From positions 26,157 through 90,156 of the forward strand of contig JBFWIW010000001.1 in assembly GCA_050253535.1 (NCBI GenBank): a stretch of DNA of 64,000 nt, read 5' to 3'. This document shows, in pieces, positions 44,077-52,667 of this stretch (its first letter is position 1; each line of letters begins with the position of its first letter). Origin of the DNA: JBFWIW01 sp050253535 (lineage in GTDB: Bacteria; Bacillota; Clostridia; Oscillospirales; Oscillospiraceae). The notes beneath the pieces were generated by a model. The model did no database searches, had not been told where the DNA came from, and saw only the letters and a program-made list of their open reading frames with translations. A program made the position numbers and the translations under genes.

Positions 44077-45375
44077 ATGCAAACAGTTTTCCGCAGGCAA
44101 ATAAAGGACGGCGTTTTTCTCACATGTGTGAGGACACAGAAATTTAAAACGGGAGTACTGTCGGCAACAATGATAGCACCGCTATCGAAAGAGGCGGCTT
44201 CCAAAAATGCACTTTTACCGCGCGTATTACGCCGCGGTACTGCTCTGCATCCGAATATGGAGTCTCTCGCCGCGGCGCTCGATGAGCTTTACGGCGCCAG
44301 GATAGAACCTGTCGTACGCAAAAAAGGAGAGGTGCAGCTCGCCGGATTTTATGCCGATTTTGTGGATGATTATTTTGTCCCGGCAGGTGAGCAGATACTT
44401 GAAAAAACAGCGGCACTCATCGGAGAAATGCTGCTTACGCCCGCAACAAGCGGGGGGATGCTTATAGGAGACTATGTCGACAGCGAACGGAGCAATCTCA
44501 TAGACGAGATAAAAGCCGCAGTGAACGACAAACGCCAGTACGCGGTTACGAAGCTTATTGAGCTAATGTGTCAGGGCGAGTCTTATGGCGTAACGAGGCT
44601 GGGCAGTGAGTCCTCCGCAAAAAAAATTACCGCCGCCGGGCTTACAAAACACTACCGCGAAATGATAGCTTCCTGCCCGATAGAGGTATTTTACTGCGGT
44701 GGCGCCGATTCAGAACGCGTGGAGCGCGCCGTTTTATATGCGCTGGCCGCCCTTCCGAGAGCGGGCAAGGGGGAAATGCCGCATACTGAGGTAAGGCTGG
44801 AGCCCGTTAAACCCGAACCGAGATATTTCACCGAAGAGCTTGACGTCACACAGGGGAAGCTCTCGATCGGATTCAGGCTTGGCGAGGTTATGAGGACGCC
44901 GGATTATGCATCAGTCATGGCGATGAACTCGGTTTTCGGCGGGTCGGTAACATCGAAGCTGATGGAAAATGTGCGTGAAAAACTCTCGCTGTGCTATTAT
45001 GCGAGCTCGATGATAGAAAAGCACAAGGGTATAATGCTCGTTTCCTCAGGAATTGAGTTTTCAAAATACGAAGAGGCGCTTTCGGAGATTATGCATCAGC
45101 TGGACGCCGTGAAGTCCGGCGATTTCACGGATGATGAGCTGCAGAGCGCGAAACGCTCCGTGATAACGGGCCTGAAAACGGTCATGGACAATCCAAGGCG
45201 CATTGAGGATTATTTTATAGATGCTGTTTTCACGGAAGTCAGAAGTACGCCGGAAGAACTGGCGGAGCTCGTCGGAAAAGTGACTAATAAGGACGTCATA
45301 AAGGCGGCCTCGGGCATAAAAACGGACGCCGTTTATTTCCTCAAGGGAGGAGGTACTGCTGAAAATGAAAAATAA
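44077..45375 (+). CDS. ymfF: YmfF, inactive M16 family protein linked to EF-P modification
   Basis: A 432-residue M16 peptidase homologue. The zinc motif HxxEH is absent at the expected N-terminal place (LLPRVLRRGT), as in YmfF, the non-catalytic partner. Family blocks ERSNLIDEIKAAVNDKRQYA and GKLSIGFRLG are present. In Bacillus YmfF and YmfH are needed for 5-aminopentanol addition to EF-P. I use the ATG at 44077, 8 nt after AGGGAG; in-frame starts at 44053 and 44059 lack a site. It overlaps ymfH by 11 nt. Confidence 0.87.
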   Translation: MQTVFRRQIKDGVFLTCVRTQKFKTGVLSATMIAPLSKEAASKNALLPRVLRRGTALHPNMESLAAALDELYGARIEPVVRKKGEVQLAGFYADFVDDYFVPAGEQILEKTAALIGEMLLTPATSGGMLIGDYVDSERSNLIDEIKAAVNDKRQYAVTKLIELMCQGESYGVTRLGSESSAKKITAAGLTKHYREMIASCPIEVFYCGGADSERVERAVLYALAALPRAGKGEMPHTEVRLEPVKPEPRYFTEELDVTQGKLSIGFRLGEVMRTPDYASVMAMNSVFGGSVTSKLMENVREKLSLCYYASSMIEKHKGIMLVSSGIEFSKYEEALSEIMHQLDAVKSGDFTDDELQSAKRSVITGLKTVMDNPRRIEDYFIDAVFTEVRSTPEELAELVGKVTNKDVIKAASGIKTDAVYFLKGGGTAENEK

Positions 45376-46636
45376 GGACTATGTATCAACGGGGGAGCGC
45401 ACCGTGACCGGCAGACTGCCAAACGGTCTCAAGGTCATCGTTGTCCCTAAGCTCGATTACAGTAAGGTATATGCATTTTTCGCTACAAACTACGGCGGTG
45501 CGGACAGGAGATTCAAGCTCGGTGGAAAGTGGACAGACACACCGTCGGGAGTCGCGCACTTTCTTGAACACAAGATGTTTGACCAGAAGGACGGAACGAA
45601 CGCACTCACAACGCTATCAGCGAACGGAGCTTCGCCAAACGCATTCACCTCATCAGATATTACGGCATATCATTTTGAATGTACGGATAAATTCGAGGAT
45701 AATCTGCGAATACTGCTCAATTTTGTTACGAGTCCATATTTTACTGAAGAGAGCGTCTCTAAGGAACAGGGGATAATTGGTCAGGAAATTCGTATGATGG
45801 AGGACAATCCCGATTTTGCGCTCTACTACGATCTGATGAAAGCGCTGTTGAAGGAAAACCCGATCAGAGACCCTGTGGCGGGGACGGTGGATAGTATATC
45901 CCACATCACGCCGGAAATTCTGTACGGCTGTCACAGCGTATTTTACAACCCGTCCAATATGGTGCTCTGTGTAGCAGGAGACGTCGATCCCGAAAGCGTT
46001 TTTAAAATTGCTGAAGAGATAGTAATAGGAAAAGCGGGCGAGGAGCCCGAGCGGGATTACGGGGAAAAGGAGAGCCTTACACCCGAAAAGGCGGAGACTG
46101 AGCGCAAAATGGAAGTCGGTATGCCGATGTTTCTTATCGGCGCGAAAGCGGAAGCACCGGATAAGGGCGCGGAATACCTGAAACTGGAGCTTACGGCAGA
46201 GCTTGCGTTGGAGATACTAGCCGGACGGTCATCGCCGTTTTACGCGGAACTTTATGGTCAGGGCCGAATAAACGCTAACTTTTCCGCTGAATTTGAAATC
46301 AGCGCAGGAGTATCCTATACAGCTATCGGCGGCGAGAGCCGCGATCCTCTGATTGTCAGGGAAAGACTCCAAAAAGAGATCGCTCTCCTCGCTATAAAGG
46401 GACCTGACGAGGCCATGTTCAGCCGCACAAAAAAGGCGGCCGCCGGACGGAAGCTGCGTGAGCTCAATTCGTTTGACAGCATATGTTATAATACTGCCAG
46501 AGGATATTTCAGAGGATACGATTATTTTGAGACTTCTCAAGTTTTGAGCGAGATAACGCCGAACGATGTTAAGGAGTTTTTGAGCAAATACCTCGCCCCG
46601 GAACGCCTGGCACTGTCGGTCATAAACCCTAAATAA
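45365..46636 (+). CDS. ymfH: YmfH, active-site M16 metallopeptidase linked to EF-P modification
   Basis: A 423-residue zinc peptidase with the inverted motif HFLEHKMF (H-x-x-E-H) and the downstream Glu ligand region EQGIIGQEIRMMEDNP. It pairs with YmfF, whose end it overlaps. lgt follows after about 65 nt. The third Bacillus gene, ymfI, is not here. Confidence 0.9.
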   Translation: MKNKDYVSTGERTVTGRLPNGLKVIVVPKLDYSKVYAFFATNYGGADRRFKLGGKWTDTPSGVAHFLEHKMFDQKDGTNALTTLSANGASPNAFTSSDITAYHFECTDKFEDNLRILLNFVTSPYFTEESVSKEQGIIGQEIRMMEDNPDFALYYDLMKALLKENPIRDPVAGTVDSISHITPEILYGCHSVFYNPSNMVLCVAGDVDPESVFKIAEEIVIGKAGEEPERDYGEKESLTPEKAETERKMEVGMPMFLIGAKAEAPDKGAEYLKLELTAELALEILAGRSSPFYAELYGQGRINANFSAEFEISAGVSYTAIGGESRDPLIVRERLQKEIALLAIKGPDEAMFSRTKKAAAGRKLRELNSFDSICYNTARGYFRGYDYFETSQVLSEITPNDVKEFLSKYLAPERLALSVINPK

Positions 46637-46701
46637 GCGCTTTTACCGGACGGACGCCATTCGCCGCTCCGCTCCGGAATACTTAAGAACAGGTGATACA
46701 A

Positions 46702-47682
46702 TTGTACGACGCAACGATATCCTTCCCGATTTTAGGTGAGAATTTTAAGCTCAATCCTACACGCTATTTCGAGATAGGAAATTTTAAATTTTACTGGTAC
46801 GGACTTATTATAGCGATCGGCCTTACACTGGCGGTAATATATGCGCTGCGCAGCAGGAACCGCTTCGGGCTGACGGAGGACAACATACTTGATATGCTGA
46901 TCTGCGCGGTCCCTTCAGCCATTGTCTGTGCGAGGATATATTACGTTGTATTTAATTATGATCTCTACCGCGGCAATTTTCTCGATGTTTTCAAGATCTG
47001 GAATGGCGGAATAGCCATATACGGCGCTGTAATTGGTGGCATGCTGGCTGTTGTAATCTTCTGTAAAATAAAGAAGATATCAATCGGCGCCATGCTGGAC
47101 GTCGGCGCTCTCGGACTGCTCATAGGTCAGGCGATAGGCCGCTGGGCGAATTTCATTAACCGCGAAGCATACGGTGCAAGCACAAACCTGCCATGGAAAA
47201 TGGGTCTCACGTCAGGCACTAAGACCATATATGTGCATCCTACTTTCCTGTATGAGTCGCTCTGGAATATAATTGGCTTCATTATACTCCACCATATATC
47301 GAAGAAGCACCGGAAATTTGACGGGCAGATATTTGCTATGTACATAGCGTGGTATGGATTCGGCCGCTTCTTTATTGAGGGGCTCCGCGTCGACAGCCTG
47401 TACTTATTTGGAACAGGGCTGCGCGTGTCGCAGATTCTCGCAATAATCACCTTTGGGATAGCGGTCATATTTCTCCTCTATATGTTTATGAAAAGGGAGA
47501 ACAGGCCTGAGGATCTGTATATGAATAGAAAAGCTGCGGGTGACAATCAGGCAGGGGCAGATCTTCAGTCAGACGAAGAAGAGACCGCAGAAGAAGACGA
47601 AGACGGCGAAGAATATGAATATATTGATATTGAAGAAGAAATGGAAGAAGAAGCAGCAGAAAAAGACGATAAGCAGGAGTAA
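46702..47682 (+). CDS. lgt: Prolipoprotein diacylglyceryl transferase with acidic tail
   Basis: An integral membrane enzyme that transfers diacylglycerol to the lipobox cysteine. Seven or so hydrophobic segments are visible. The signature GQAIGRWANFINREAYG is intact, with YGFGRFFIEGLR near the end. The start is uncertain: TTG at 46702 lies 6 nt after AGGTG, while GTG at 46693 overlaps that site. The last about 45 residues are an Asp/Glu-rich extension not needed for the family fold. Confidence 0.93.
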   Translation: MYDATISFPILGENFKLNPTRYFEIGNFKFYWYGLIIAIGLTLAVIYALRSRNRFGLTEDNILDMLICAVPSAIVCARIYYVVFNYDLYRGNFLDVFKIWNGGIAIYGAVIGGMLAVVIFCKIKKISIGAMLDVGALGLLIGQAIGRWANFINREAYGASTNLPWKMGLTSGTKTIYVHPTFLYESLWNIIGFIILHHISKKHRKFDGQIFAMYIAWYGFGRFFIEGLRVDSLYLFGTGLRVSQILAIITFGIAVIFLLYMFMKRENRPEDLYMNRKAAGDNQAGADLQSDEEETAEEDEDGEEYEYIDIEEEMEEEAAEKDDKQE

Positions 47683-47749
47683 GACATGAGAGCAGCCGGA
47701 AGCCAAGAGCAGACGGCTATTAAACGAGTAAATTAAGGAGGAATTATTA

Positions 47750-48187
47750 ATGGATTTCAATGTATTTAAAAAGAGAGCTGCGGAGACAGCCAATATTCTC
47801 GCCGACAAATCAGCGGCGCTCGCGAAGATGGCGGCAGACAAGACCAAGCTCGCGGCGAAAATAGCAAAACTTAAAACCGAAATAGCAGCGGAGCGCGACA
47901 ACCTGAGAAGGGCATACACAGAACTTGGCAAAACATGCTATGAGAAATTCAAAGACTCTCCCGATGACGCGATGGCGCAGACCATTATGGAGATAACGAC
48001 CGCAATCGAACATATCGACGCGCTGAATAAGGATGTTGAAGATCTTAAAGCCGAAGATGCAACGGGCGAAGCCGATATAGACGTTGAGATCATCGTTGAG
48101 GAAGAGACAGCCGAGCCTGAGCCGGAGGACGCTCCCGAGCCCCCCGAAGCACCGGAATCTTCAGAAGAGCCGGAAGTAAAAGAATAA
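47750..48187 (+). CDS. Coiled-coil protein with acidic proline-rich tail
   Basis: A 145-residue protein that I do not recognise. The first 55 residues are a basic Ala/Lys-rich helix (AALAKMAADKTKLAAKIAKLKTEI), then a second helix with an LGKTCYEKFKD motif. The C-terminal 45 residues are Glu/Pro rich. It has no signal peptide or membrane segment. AAGGAGG precedes the ATG, and a terminator follows. The LxKxxYE region recalls small clostridial proteins near serine hydroxymethyl or sporulation genes, but I cannot name a family. Confidence 0.75.
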   Translation: MDFNVFKKRAAETANILADKSAALAKMAADKTKLAAKIAKLKTEIAAERDNLRRAYTELGKTCYEKFKDSPDDAMAQTIMEITTAIEHIDALNKDVEDLKAEDATGEADIDVEIIVEEETAEPEPEDAPEPPEAPESSEEPEVKE

Positions 48188-48192
48188 ATAAA

Positions 48193-48240
48193 CAAAATAT
48201 GAGAAGCGGCGGTATTTATACTGTCGCTTCTCATATTTTG
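48193..48240. terminator. Terminator after the coiled-coil gene
   Basis: A perfect 16-bp stem CAAAATATGAGAAGCG / CGCTTCTCATATTTTG with T-rich end. Confidence 0.88.
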
Positions 48241-48617
48241 CTAAATCAGTTTAAGCGAGGAGACCTGCGGAGTTTCGGACGTGCGCGGCGGAGACGAGAA
48301 AAACGCAATTTTAGCCCGCAAACCGGGCTGGCCTAAATATTTTAAGCCAGTCTGTGAAAAGGCAGAGCATATTGCTCTGCCTTTTCCGCATATATTGGGA
48401 CATGTACTTAAGGCAGGAGAGTTGAACACAGCCCGGTTGTCATGAGCCCATCGCGCCGATGGCCGCGTTATCCTCCTTGCCTTACAGAAAGTAAGGCTTC
48501 GTTGTTTGCCTTACCCACGACACGGCTGGCTTACGACAACCGCGGCCTCTGCCCAAAAGATAGTTGTGTCCCAAAAGGCAGAGAATGCAGGCGGGCTGCA
48601 GCCCGCCAAAGACGCTG
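48241..48617 (+). other. Structured gene-free stretch before spoIIIAA
   Basis: No coding frame is convincing in this 377-nt stretch. It holds a perfect 13-bp hairpin (48356-48386) and GCCTTAC-AGAAA-GTAAGGC (about 48479-48496). A long-range pairing GGTTGTC (about 48434) with GACAACC (about 48535) encloses AGCC/GGCT. It also holds CTCTGCC / GGCAGAG (about 48547-48586) and the palindrome GGCGGGCTGCAGCCCGCC (48591-48608). It may be a structured RNA or a stack of terminators and repeats. No sigma-E promoter could be assigned with confidence. Confidence 0.5.
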
Positions 48618-48691
48618 ACGCGTTGGGGCACGATCAGATTCGGGCAGAGGCGGACTGAGTTTTACTCTCCACGCCTTAAGAGGTGATGCAA
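48618..48691 (+). promoter_or_regulatory. 74-nt leader shared with spoIIIAC, copy at spoIIIAA
   Basis: It aligns without gaps with 50269-50342; 49 of the first 60 positions are identical. It contains a hairpin GAGGCG...CGCCTT around ACTGAGTTTTACTC, just ahead of the SD GAGGTG. Confidence 0.7.
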
Positions 48692-49618
48692 ATGGATGAA
48701 CGGGAATTTCTAAAATCCCGATTCGACGGGGCCGAACGTCTTCTGCCGTTCGGAATAAGGACACGCACGGGGAGAATATCCGACGCGGATAAGGGTGCTG
48801 CCGAGGAGATTCGCCTTAGGGTTGGCCGCCCGCCGTCGCTGCTTCTTCCGGAGGGAGAACGGTTTTTTGACGGCGAGCCGGTCTCAAAACGCGATATCGA
48901 GAGTGTACTTGAGATAGCGACGCAGGCTTCGGTACATACGGCGGGCGAAAGCATGAAGGCCGGGTTTATAACCGTTTGCGGCGGATACCGCATCGGTCTG
49001 TGCGGTTCTGCCGTTCTGCGCGAGGGGGAAATTGTCTCGGTGAGACACATATCGTCGCTTGCAATACGAATATCGCGAGAGGTAAAAACCGCGGCGGCGG
49101 AAGTTATCAAAGAGCTGTGCCCGAAAGGTGAGTTTGCCCCGACGCTTATCATTTCGCCGCCGGGCCTCGGCAAGACCACGCTCCTGCGCGACCTTATACG
49201 GCGCCTTTCGGACGGGGACCCGGAACTCGGGATAAAGGGCCTGCGTATTGCGCTCGCCGACGAGAGAAGCGAGGTGGCCGCTGTTTGGGAGGGGGTGCCG
49301 CAGATGGACGTCGGCAAACGGACGGACATTATGGACACGTGCCGTAAGTCGGAAGCCGTAATGATGCTCCTGCGCGCGATGAACCCGCAGATCATCGCGG
49401 TCGACGAGATAACGGCGCCTGAGGATGTGATTTCCATGGTGAGCGCCGCGAACTGCGGCGTAAGGCTTCTTGCCACAGCTCACGCCGAGTCGATTACCGA
49501 CCTGAAAAAGCGAACCCTCTACGTGGAGGTGCTGAGCATTTTCAAGAAGGTTGTGGTCATTGAAAAAACGGAGAGCGGCAGGCGCTATGACGTTTTCAGG
49601 GCGGAGGACATTGTGTGA
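48692..49618 (+). CDS. spoIIIAA: Stage III sporulation ATPase SpoIIIAA
   Basis: A secretion-type ATPase, proposed motor of the SpoIIIA-SpoIIQ channel between mother cell and forespore. Walker A is SPPGLGKTTLLRDL at about residues 151-164, followed by LADERSEVAAV and VDEITAPEDV. It is 308 residues. ATG at 48692 lies 6 nt after GAGGTG; GTG at 48683 overlaps that site. It is the first of eight spoIIIA genes. Confidence 0.96.
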   Translation: MDEREFLKSRFDGAERLLPFGIRTRTGRISDADKGAAEEIRLRVGRPPSLLLPEGERFFDGEPVSKRDIESVLEIATQASVHTAGESMKAGFITVCGGYRIGLCGSAVLREGEIVSVRHISSLAIRISREVKTAAAEVIKELCPKGEFAPTLIISPPGLGKTTLLRDLIRRLSDGDPELGIKGLRIALADERSEVAAVWEGVPQMDVGKRTDIMDTCRKSEAVMMLLRAMNPQIIAVDEITAPEDVISMVSAANCGVRLLATAHAESITDLKKRTLYVEVLSIFKKVVVIEKTESGRRYDVFRAEDIV

Positions 49619-49742
49619 TGATCGCACCAGCAATTGATAAAAGGCGTTCCGCTTATCCGGCAGATGCGGCACATGATATTAACCTCCTGCGAGATGAAGG
49701 TATTAATTATAATTTGTGCGTGTCGGAGCATTGGAGGTTGAT
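49619..49742 (+). promoter_or_regulatory. Recurring structured 5' leader, copy E (spoIIIAB)
   Basis: It has TTCCGC...GCGG stem words with GGCACATG, then ATTAACCT...AGGTATTAAT, TTATAATTTGTGCG, and finally TTGGAGG of spoIIIAB. It lacks the full 5' GTGAAAAATCACAC box. Confidence 0.6.
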
Positions 49743-50255
49743 GTGAAAGCCCTGGGCGCTGTTATGATTATCGCCGCGGCTTCGGTCTGGGGGATTCTCG
49801 GCGCAATGCGGCTTAGTGCGCGCGTAAAGAGCCTTACTACCCTTATAGCGGGCCTGAATTTTATGCAAAGCGAAATGATGACCCGTCTTACTCCTCTTCC
49901 GGAAGTGTGCCGGAAGGCAGCCCAAAACGCAAGGGAACCGGCAAAAACGCTTTTTCAAAACGTCTGCGCGGGGCTTAAAAGTCTCGGTGAGCGCCAGTTT
50001 TCGGATATCTGGCGGGATGCGGTTGACAGTACGCCGGAACTGCTTCTCACAGAACCGGAGCGCGATGCACTGCATGAACTCGGCAGCGGGCTGGGACGGT
50101 ACGGCATTGACCAGCAGGTGGCACTGTTTGAACAAGTGCGGAAGAGGCTGGAAGACCTTTTGAAGTCCGCCGAAAGTGACAGGGAAAAAAACTCACGGGT
50201 CTATGTTTCCTTCGGCGCGGCGGCGGGATTATTTCTGGTTCTTATTTTGATCTGA
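49743..50255 (+). CDS. spoIIIAB: Stage III sporulation protein SpoIIIAB
   Basis: A 170-residue protein with a membrane helix at each end (GAVMIIAAASVWGIL and VYVSFGAAAGLFLVLILI) and a helical GspF-like middle containing LIAGLNFMQSEMMTRLTPLPEV. The start is GTG at 49743, 5 nt after GGAGG; an ATG at 49741 is out of frame and meets a stop at once. Confidence 0.93.
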   Translation: MKALGAVMIIAAASVWGILGAMRLSARVKSLTTLIAGLNFMQSEMMTRLTPLPEVCRKAAQNAREPAKTLFQNVCAGLKSLGERQFSDIWRDAVDSTPELLLTEPERDALHELGSGLGRYGIDQQVALFEQVRKRLEDLLKSAESDREKNSRVYVSFGAAAGLFLVLILI

Positions 50256-50268
50256 ACACTTAGGCATA

Positions 50269-50342
50269 ACGCGTCGGGGCGCGATTAGATTTAGGCTGAG
50301 GTGGACTGAGTTTAATTCCCCTCGCCTTTTGCGGAGGATAAA
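50269..50342 (+). promoter_or_regulatory. 74-nt leader shared with spoIIIAA, copy at spoIIIAC
   Basis: The same length as the spoIIIAA copy, with the conserved GGACTGAGTTT loop. The stem GAGGTG...CGCCTT is kept through a C-to-T change that still pairs (G-U in RNA). SD GGAGG ends 5 nt before the ATG. Confidence 0.7.
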
Positions 50343-50537
50343 ATGGATGTTGATCTGATTTTTAAAATCGCGGCTGTGGGGATACTCGTCGCCGTACTGA
50401 ACCTGCTCCTATCCCGCGCGGGACGGGACGAACAGGCGCTTTTAACGACCATAGCGGGCCTCGTCGTGGTGCTCATTGTCATATTGCGCGAGATATCGGA
50501 GCTCTTCGCGCTTATAAAAAACCTGTTCGGCTTTTAG
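50343..50537 (+). CDS. spoIIIAC: Stage III sporulation protein SpoIIIAC
   Basis: A 64-residue two-helix membrane protein: VDLIFKIAAVGILVAVLNLLL and LLTTIAGLVVVLIVIL, with the typical ELFALIKNLFGF end. Part of the SpoIIIA channel. Confidence 0.95.
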   Translation: MDVDLIFKIAAVGILVAVLNLLLSRAGRDEQALLTTIAGLVVVLIVILREISELFALIKNLFGF

Positions 50538-50538
50538 C

Positions 50539-50669
50539 GTGAAAAATCAAACTAAGCTGTTTAAGATGCGCCGCTCGCCGACAAGCGGTAACCGCGGCAC
50601 ATGCCGTTAACCTCCCGCGCGGGGGGGGGCTTTCATAATGAATTGTGCGCAGGGGCGCATGGGGGTTAT
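50539..50669 (+). promoter_or_regulatory. Recurring structured 5' leader, copy F (spoIIIAD)
   Basis: It opens GTGAAAAATCAAACTAA. GCGCCGC...GCGGC encloses TCGCCGACAAGCGGTAACC, then CACATGCCGTTAACCTCCCGCGCGGG. ATAATGAATTG and the hairpin TGCGC-AGGG-GCGCA end at the GGGGG of spoIIIAD. Its core matches copy B2 almost base for base. Confidence 0.68.
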
Positions 50670-51056
50670 ATGGAGAGCATCATAAAGGTCGCGGTACTCG
50701 CCGCCGTCGGAGCTTCGGTGGGGCTCGCAATCAAAAAGAGCAACGCGGATCTGGCTATCCTTCTTACGATAGCGATCGCCTGTGTAATTCTTGGCTTTGC
50801 GATGGAGGCATTTTCCGAGATAGCGGACTTCATGCGCGAAACGGCTGAGGCGGCAGGGGTGTCATCCTCCGTTCTGACGATTGTATTAAAGGTGACGGGC
50901 ATAGCAATAACAACAAACCTTGCGTCTGACGTGTTTAGGGATGCGCAGCAGACTTCCGCGGCTTCCGCGGCGCAGCTCTGCGGGACGTGTGCCGCTCTCT
51001 GTACCGCAATACCGCTGATGCGCGCCGTATTTGAGATGATTAACGGACTTATCTGA
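50670..51056 (+). CDS. spoIIIAD: Stage III sporulation protein SpoIIIAD
   Basis: A 128-residue membrane protein with four hydrophobic segments and the conserved VLKVTGIAITTNLASDVFRDAQQ region. The ATG at 50670 follows GGGGG; the longer frame from 50601 reads through the leader. Confidence 0.94.
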   Translation: MESIIKVAVLAAVGASVGLAIKKSNADLAILLTIAIACVILGFAMEAFSEIADFMRETAEAAGVSSSVLTIVLKVTGIAITTNLASDVFRDAQQTSAASAAQLCGTCAALCTAIPLMRAVFEMINGLI

Positions 51057-51072
51057 CGGGACGGTCGCACAA

Positions 51073-52179
51073 ATGAAAAAAGTACTTGTTTTTACCATTG
51101 TTCTAGCCGCGGCGTTTCTTTTATCCACATACTCGCTCGCGCTGGACTTATCGGAATCGCAGTCCGACTCCCTGGGGATACCGGAACTTGAGGAGAGCAT
51201 ACCTGAGAGCGCGGAGGATATCCTCGGATCAGTTAAGGTTTCGGATGATACCGGCAGCGCGGGGGCACGCATACTCGAAGCAGTGTTTGGTAACCTCGGG
51301 GATGTGTTCAAAAGCGCCCTGAAAAGCGGAGCGGCGATCATTCTTATAGCTGTTATATTTTCCATGGCCGGTGCTTTTTTCACGCCGAAGCCCGGTGCGC
51401 CGGATTATACGGTTTTGGCAGCGTCCCTTGCGGTTGCGGCTGTCGCTGCCGGGAACACGCTTTCGTTCATGGGACTGGGAAAGGAGGTCATAAATGAGCT
51501 AGATGTATTTTCAAAGACGCTTCTGCCGACTCTCGCCGCGGCCTCGGCCGCGACGGGAAACCTGTCTTCCTCGGCTGCCATGTACGCAGCGACGGTTCTT
51601 TTCATGAACGTGCTTGTGAGCATGGCGAGCACTTTCGTAGTGCCGCTCATCTATGCGTATACGGCCTCTGCGGCGGCGGGAGCGGCGCTGGGCGACAGCA
51701 GCCTCACGGCTGTGGCAGGTTTTATTAAGTGGGCGGTGATGACGGCCCTTACGGCATTAACTATTGCATTTACCGTATATCTCACCGTGACGGGAGTCAT
51801 ATCCAATACAGCGGACGCCGTTACGGCAAAGGTGGCAAAGACAGCCGTATCAGCACTCCTGCCGGTTGTCGGCGGGATGATATCGGACGCCGCCGGAACG
51901 GTCGCATCCAGCATCTCGGTCCTGAAAAACGCGGTGGGAGTTTTCGGACTTATCGTCATAGCCGCAGTCTGCGCGGAGCCTTTTCTGCGCCTTTCCGTAC
52001 ACTATCTGGTATTTAAGGCGGTCTCGGCGCTCATTTCCCCGATAGCGGATCCACGAATAGGTAAGCTTGTTTCAGCCATAGCGACATCATTAGGACTCAT
52101 CCTCGGAGTAGCGGGTACACTCGCGATAATGTTTTTTATATCGGTCATTTCTGTACTTAAGGCGGTGACGGTCTTTTGA
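51073..52179 (+). CDS. spoIIIAE: Stage III sporulation protein SpoIIIAE
   Basis: A 368-residue multi-span membrane protein with an N-terminal signal-like helix (KVLVFTIVLAAAFLLSTYSLAL) and about seven further hydrophobic segments. Family blocks include LLPTLAAASAATGNLSSSA and LLPVVGGMISDAAGTV. Its stop overlaps the spoIIIAF start. Confidence 0.95.
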   Translation: MKKVLVFTIVLAAAFLLSTYSLALDLSESQSDSLGIPELEESIPESAEDILGSVKVSDDTGSAGARILEAVFGNLGDVFKSALKSGAAIILIAVIFSMAGAFFTPKPGAPDYTVLAASLAVAAVAAGNTLSFMGLGKEVINELDVFSKTLLPTLAAASAATGNLSSSAAMYAATVLFMNVLVSMASTFVVPLIYAYTASAAAGAALGDSSLTAVAGFIKWAVMTALTALTIAFTVYLTVTGVISNTADAVTAKVAKTAVSALLPVVGGMISDAAGTVASSISVLKNAVGVFGLIVIAAVCAEPFLRLSVHYLVFKAVSALISPIADPRIGKLVSAIATSLGLILGVAGTLAIMFFISVISVLKAVTVF

Positions 52180-52667
52180 TGGAAGGACTAAAGGCATGGA
52201 TATTGAGCGTGGCGGGTGCGGCGCTTATTGCCTCTGTCGTCTTGGCAGTTACACCGGAATCTCCCCAAAAAAAGGCCGTCCGGCTCGTCTGCGGGCTTCT
52301 CATTATAACAGCGCTGCTTTCAGTCGTGCCAAAGTTCGGCGCTGATTCTTTCCCTCGATTGATTGAAGAGTACCGAGCAGAGGCGGAAGACAATTCGGCC
52401 GGCGTCAAGGACGACAACAAAAGGCTTCTCCGTTTAATCATGGATGAGCAGTGTACAACATATATATCTAACGAGGCAAAGGCGGCGGGGATCGGGAACA
52501 TTGAGGCGGTGTTTGACTTTTCGTGGAGTGGGGATGGCTATTGGTATCCCGTTGGTGTCGAAATACGCACTGACGCGGGCGAAAATGAAAAAGAGAACCT
52601 GTCAAAGCAGATCGAAGCCGACCTCGGTATAGAGAAGGCCAGACAGTCGTGGAGTACTTATGATTAA
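52179..52667 (+). CDS. spoIIIAF: Stage III sporulation protein SpoIIIAF
   Basis: A 162-residue protein with two N-terminal membrane helices (AWILSVAGAALIASVVLAV and LVCGLLIITALLSVV) and a soluble domain of the ring-building type. ATG at 52179 shares its A with the TGA of spoIIIAE. Confidence 0.92.
   Translation: MEGLKAWILSVAGAALIASVVLAVTPESPQKKAVRLVCGLLIITALLSVVPKFGADSFPRLIEEYRAEAEDNSAGVKDDNKRLLRLIMDEQCTTYISNEAKAAGIGNIEAVFDFSWSGDGYWYPVGVEIRTDAGENEKENLSKQIEADLGIEKARQSWSTYD

Noticed and set aside
48884..49672. Open frame of 262 codons antisense to spoIIIAA
   Set aside because: It mirrors a highly conserved gene and has a Cys/His/Arg-rich composition typical of shadow frames.
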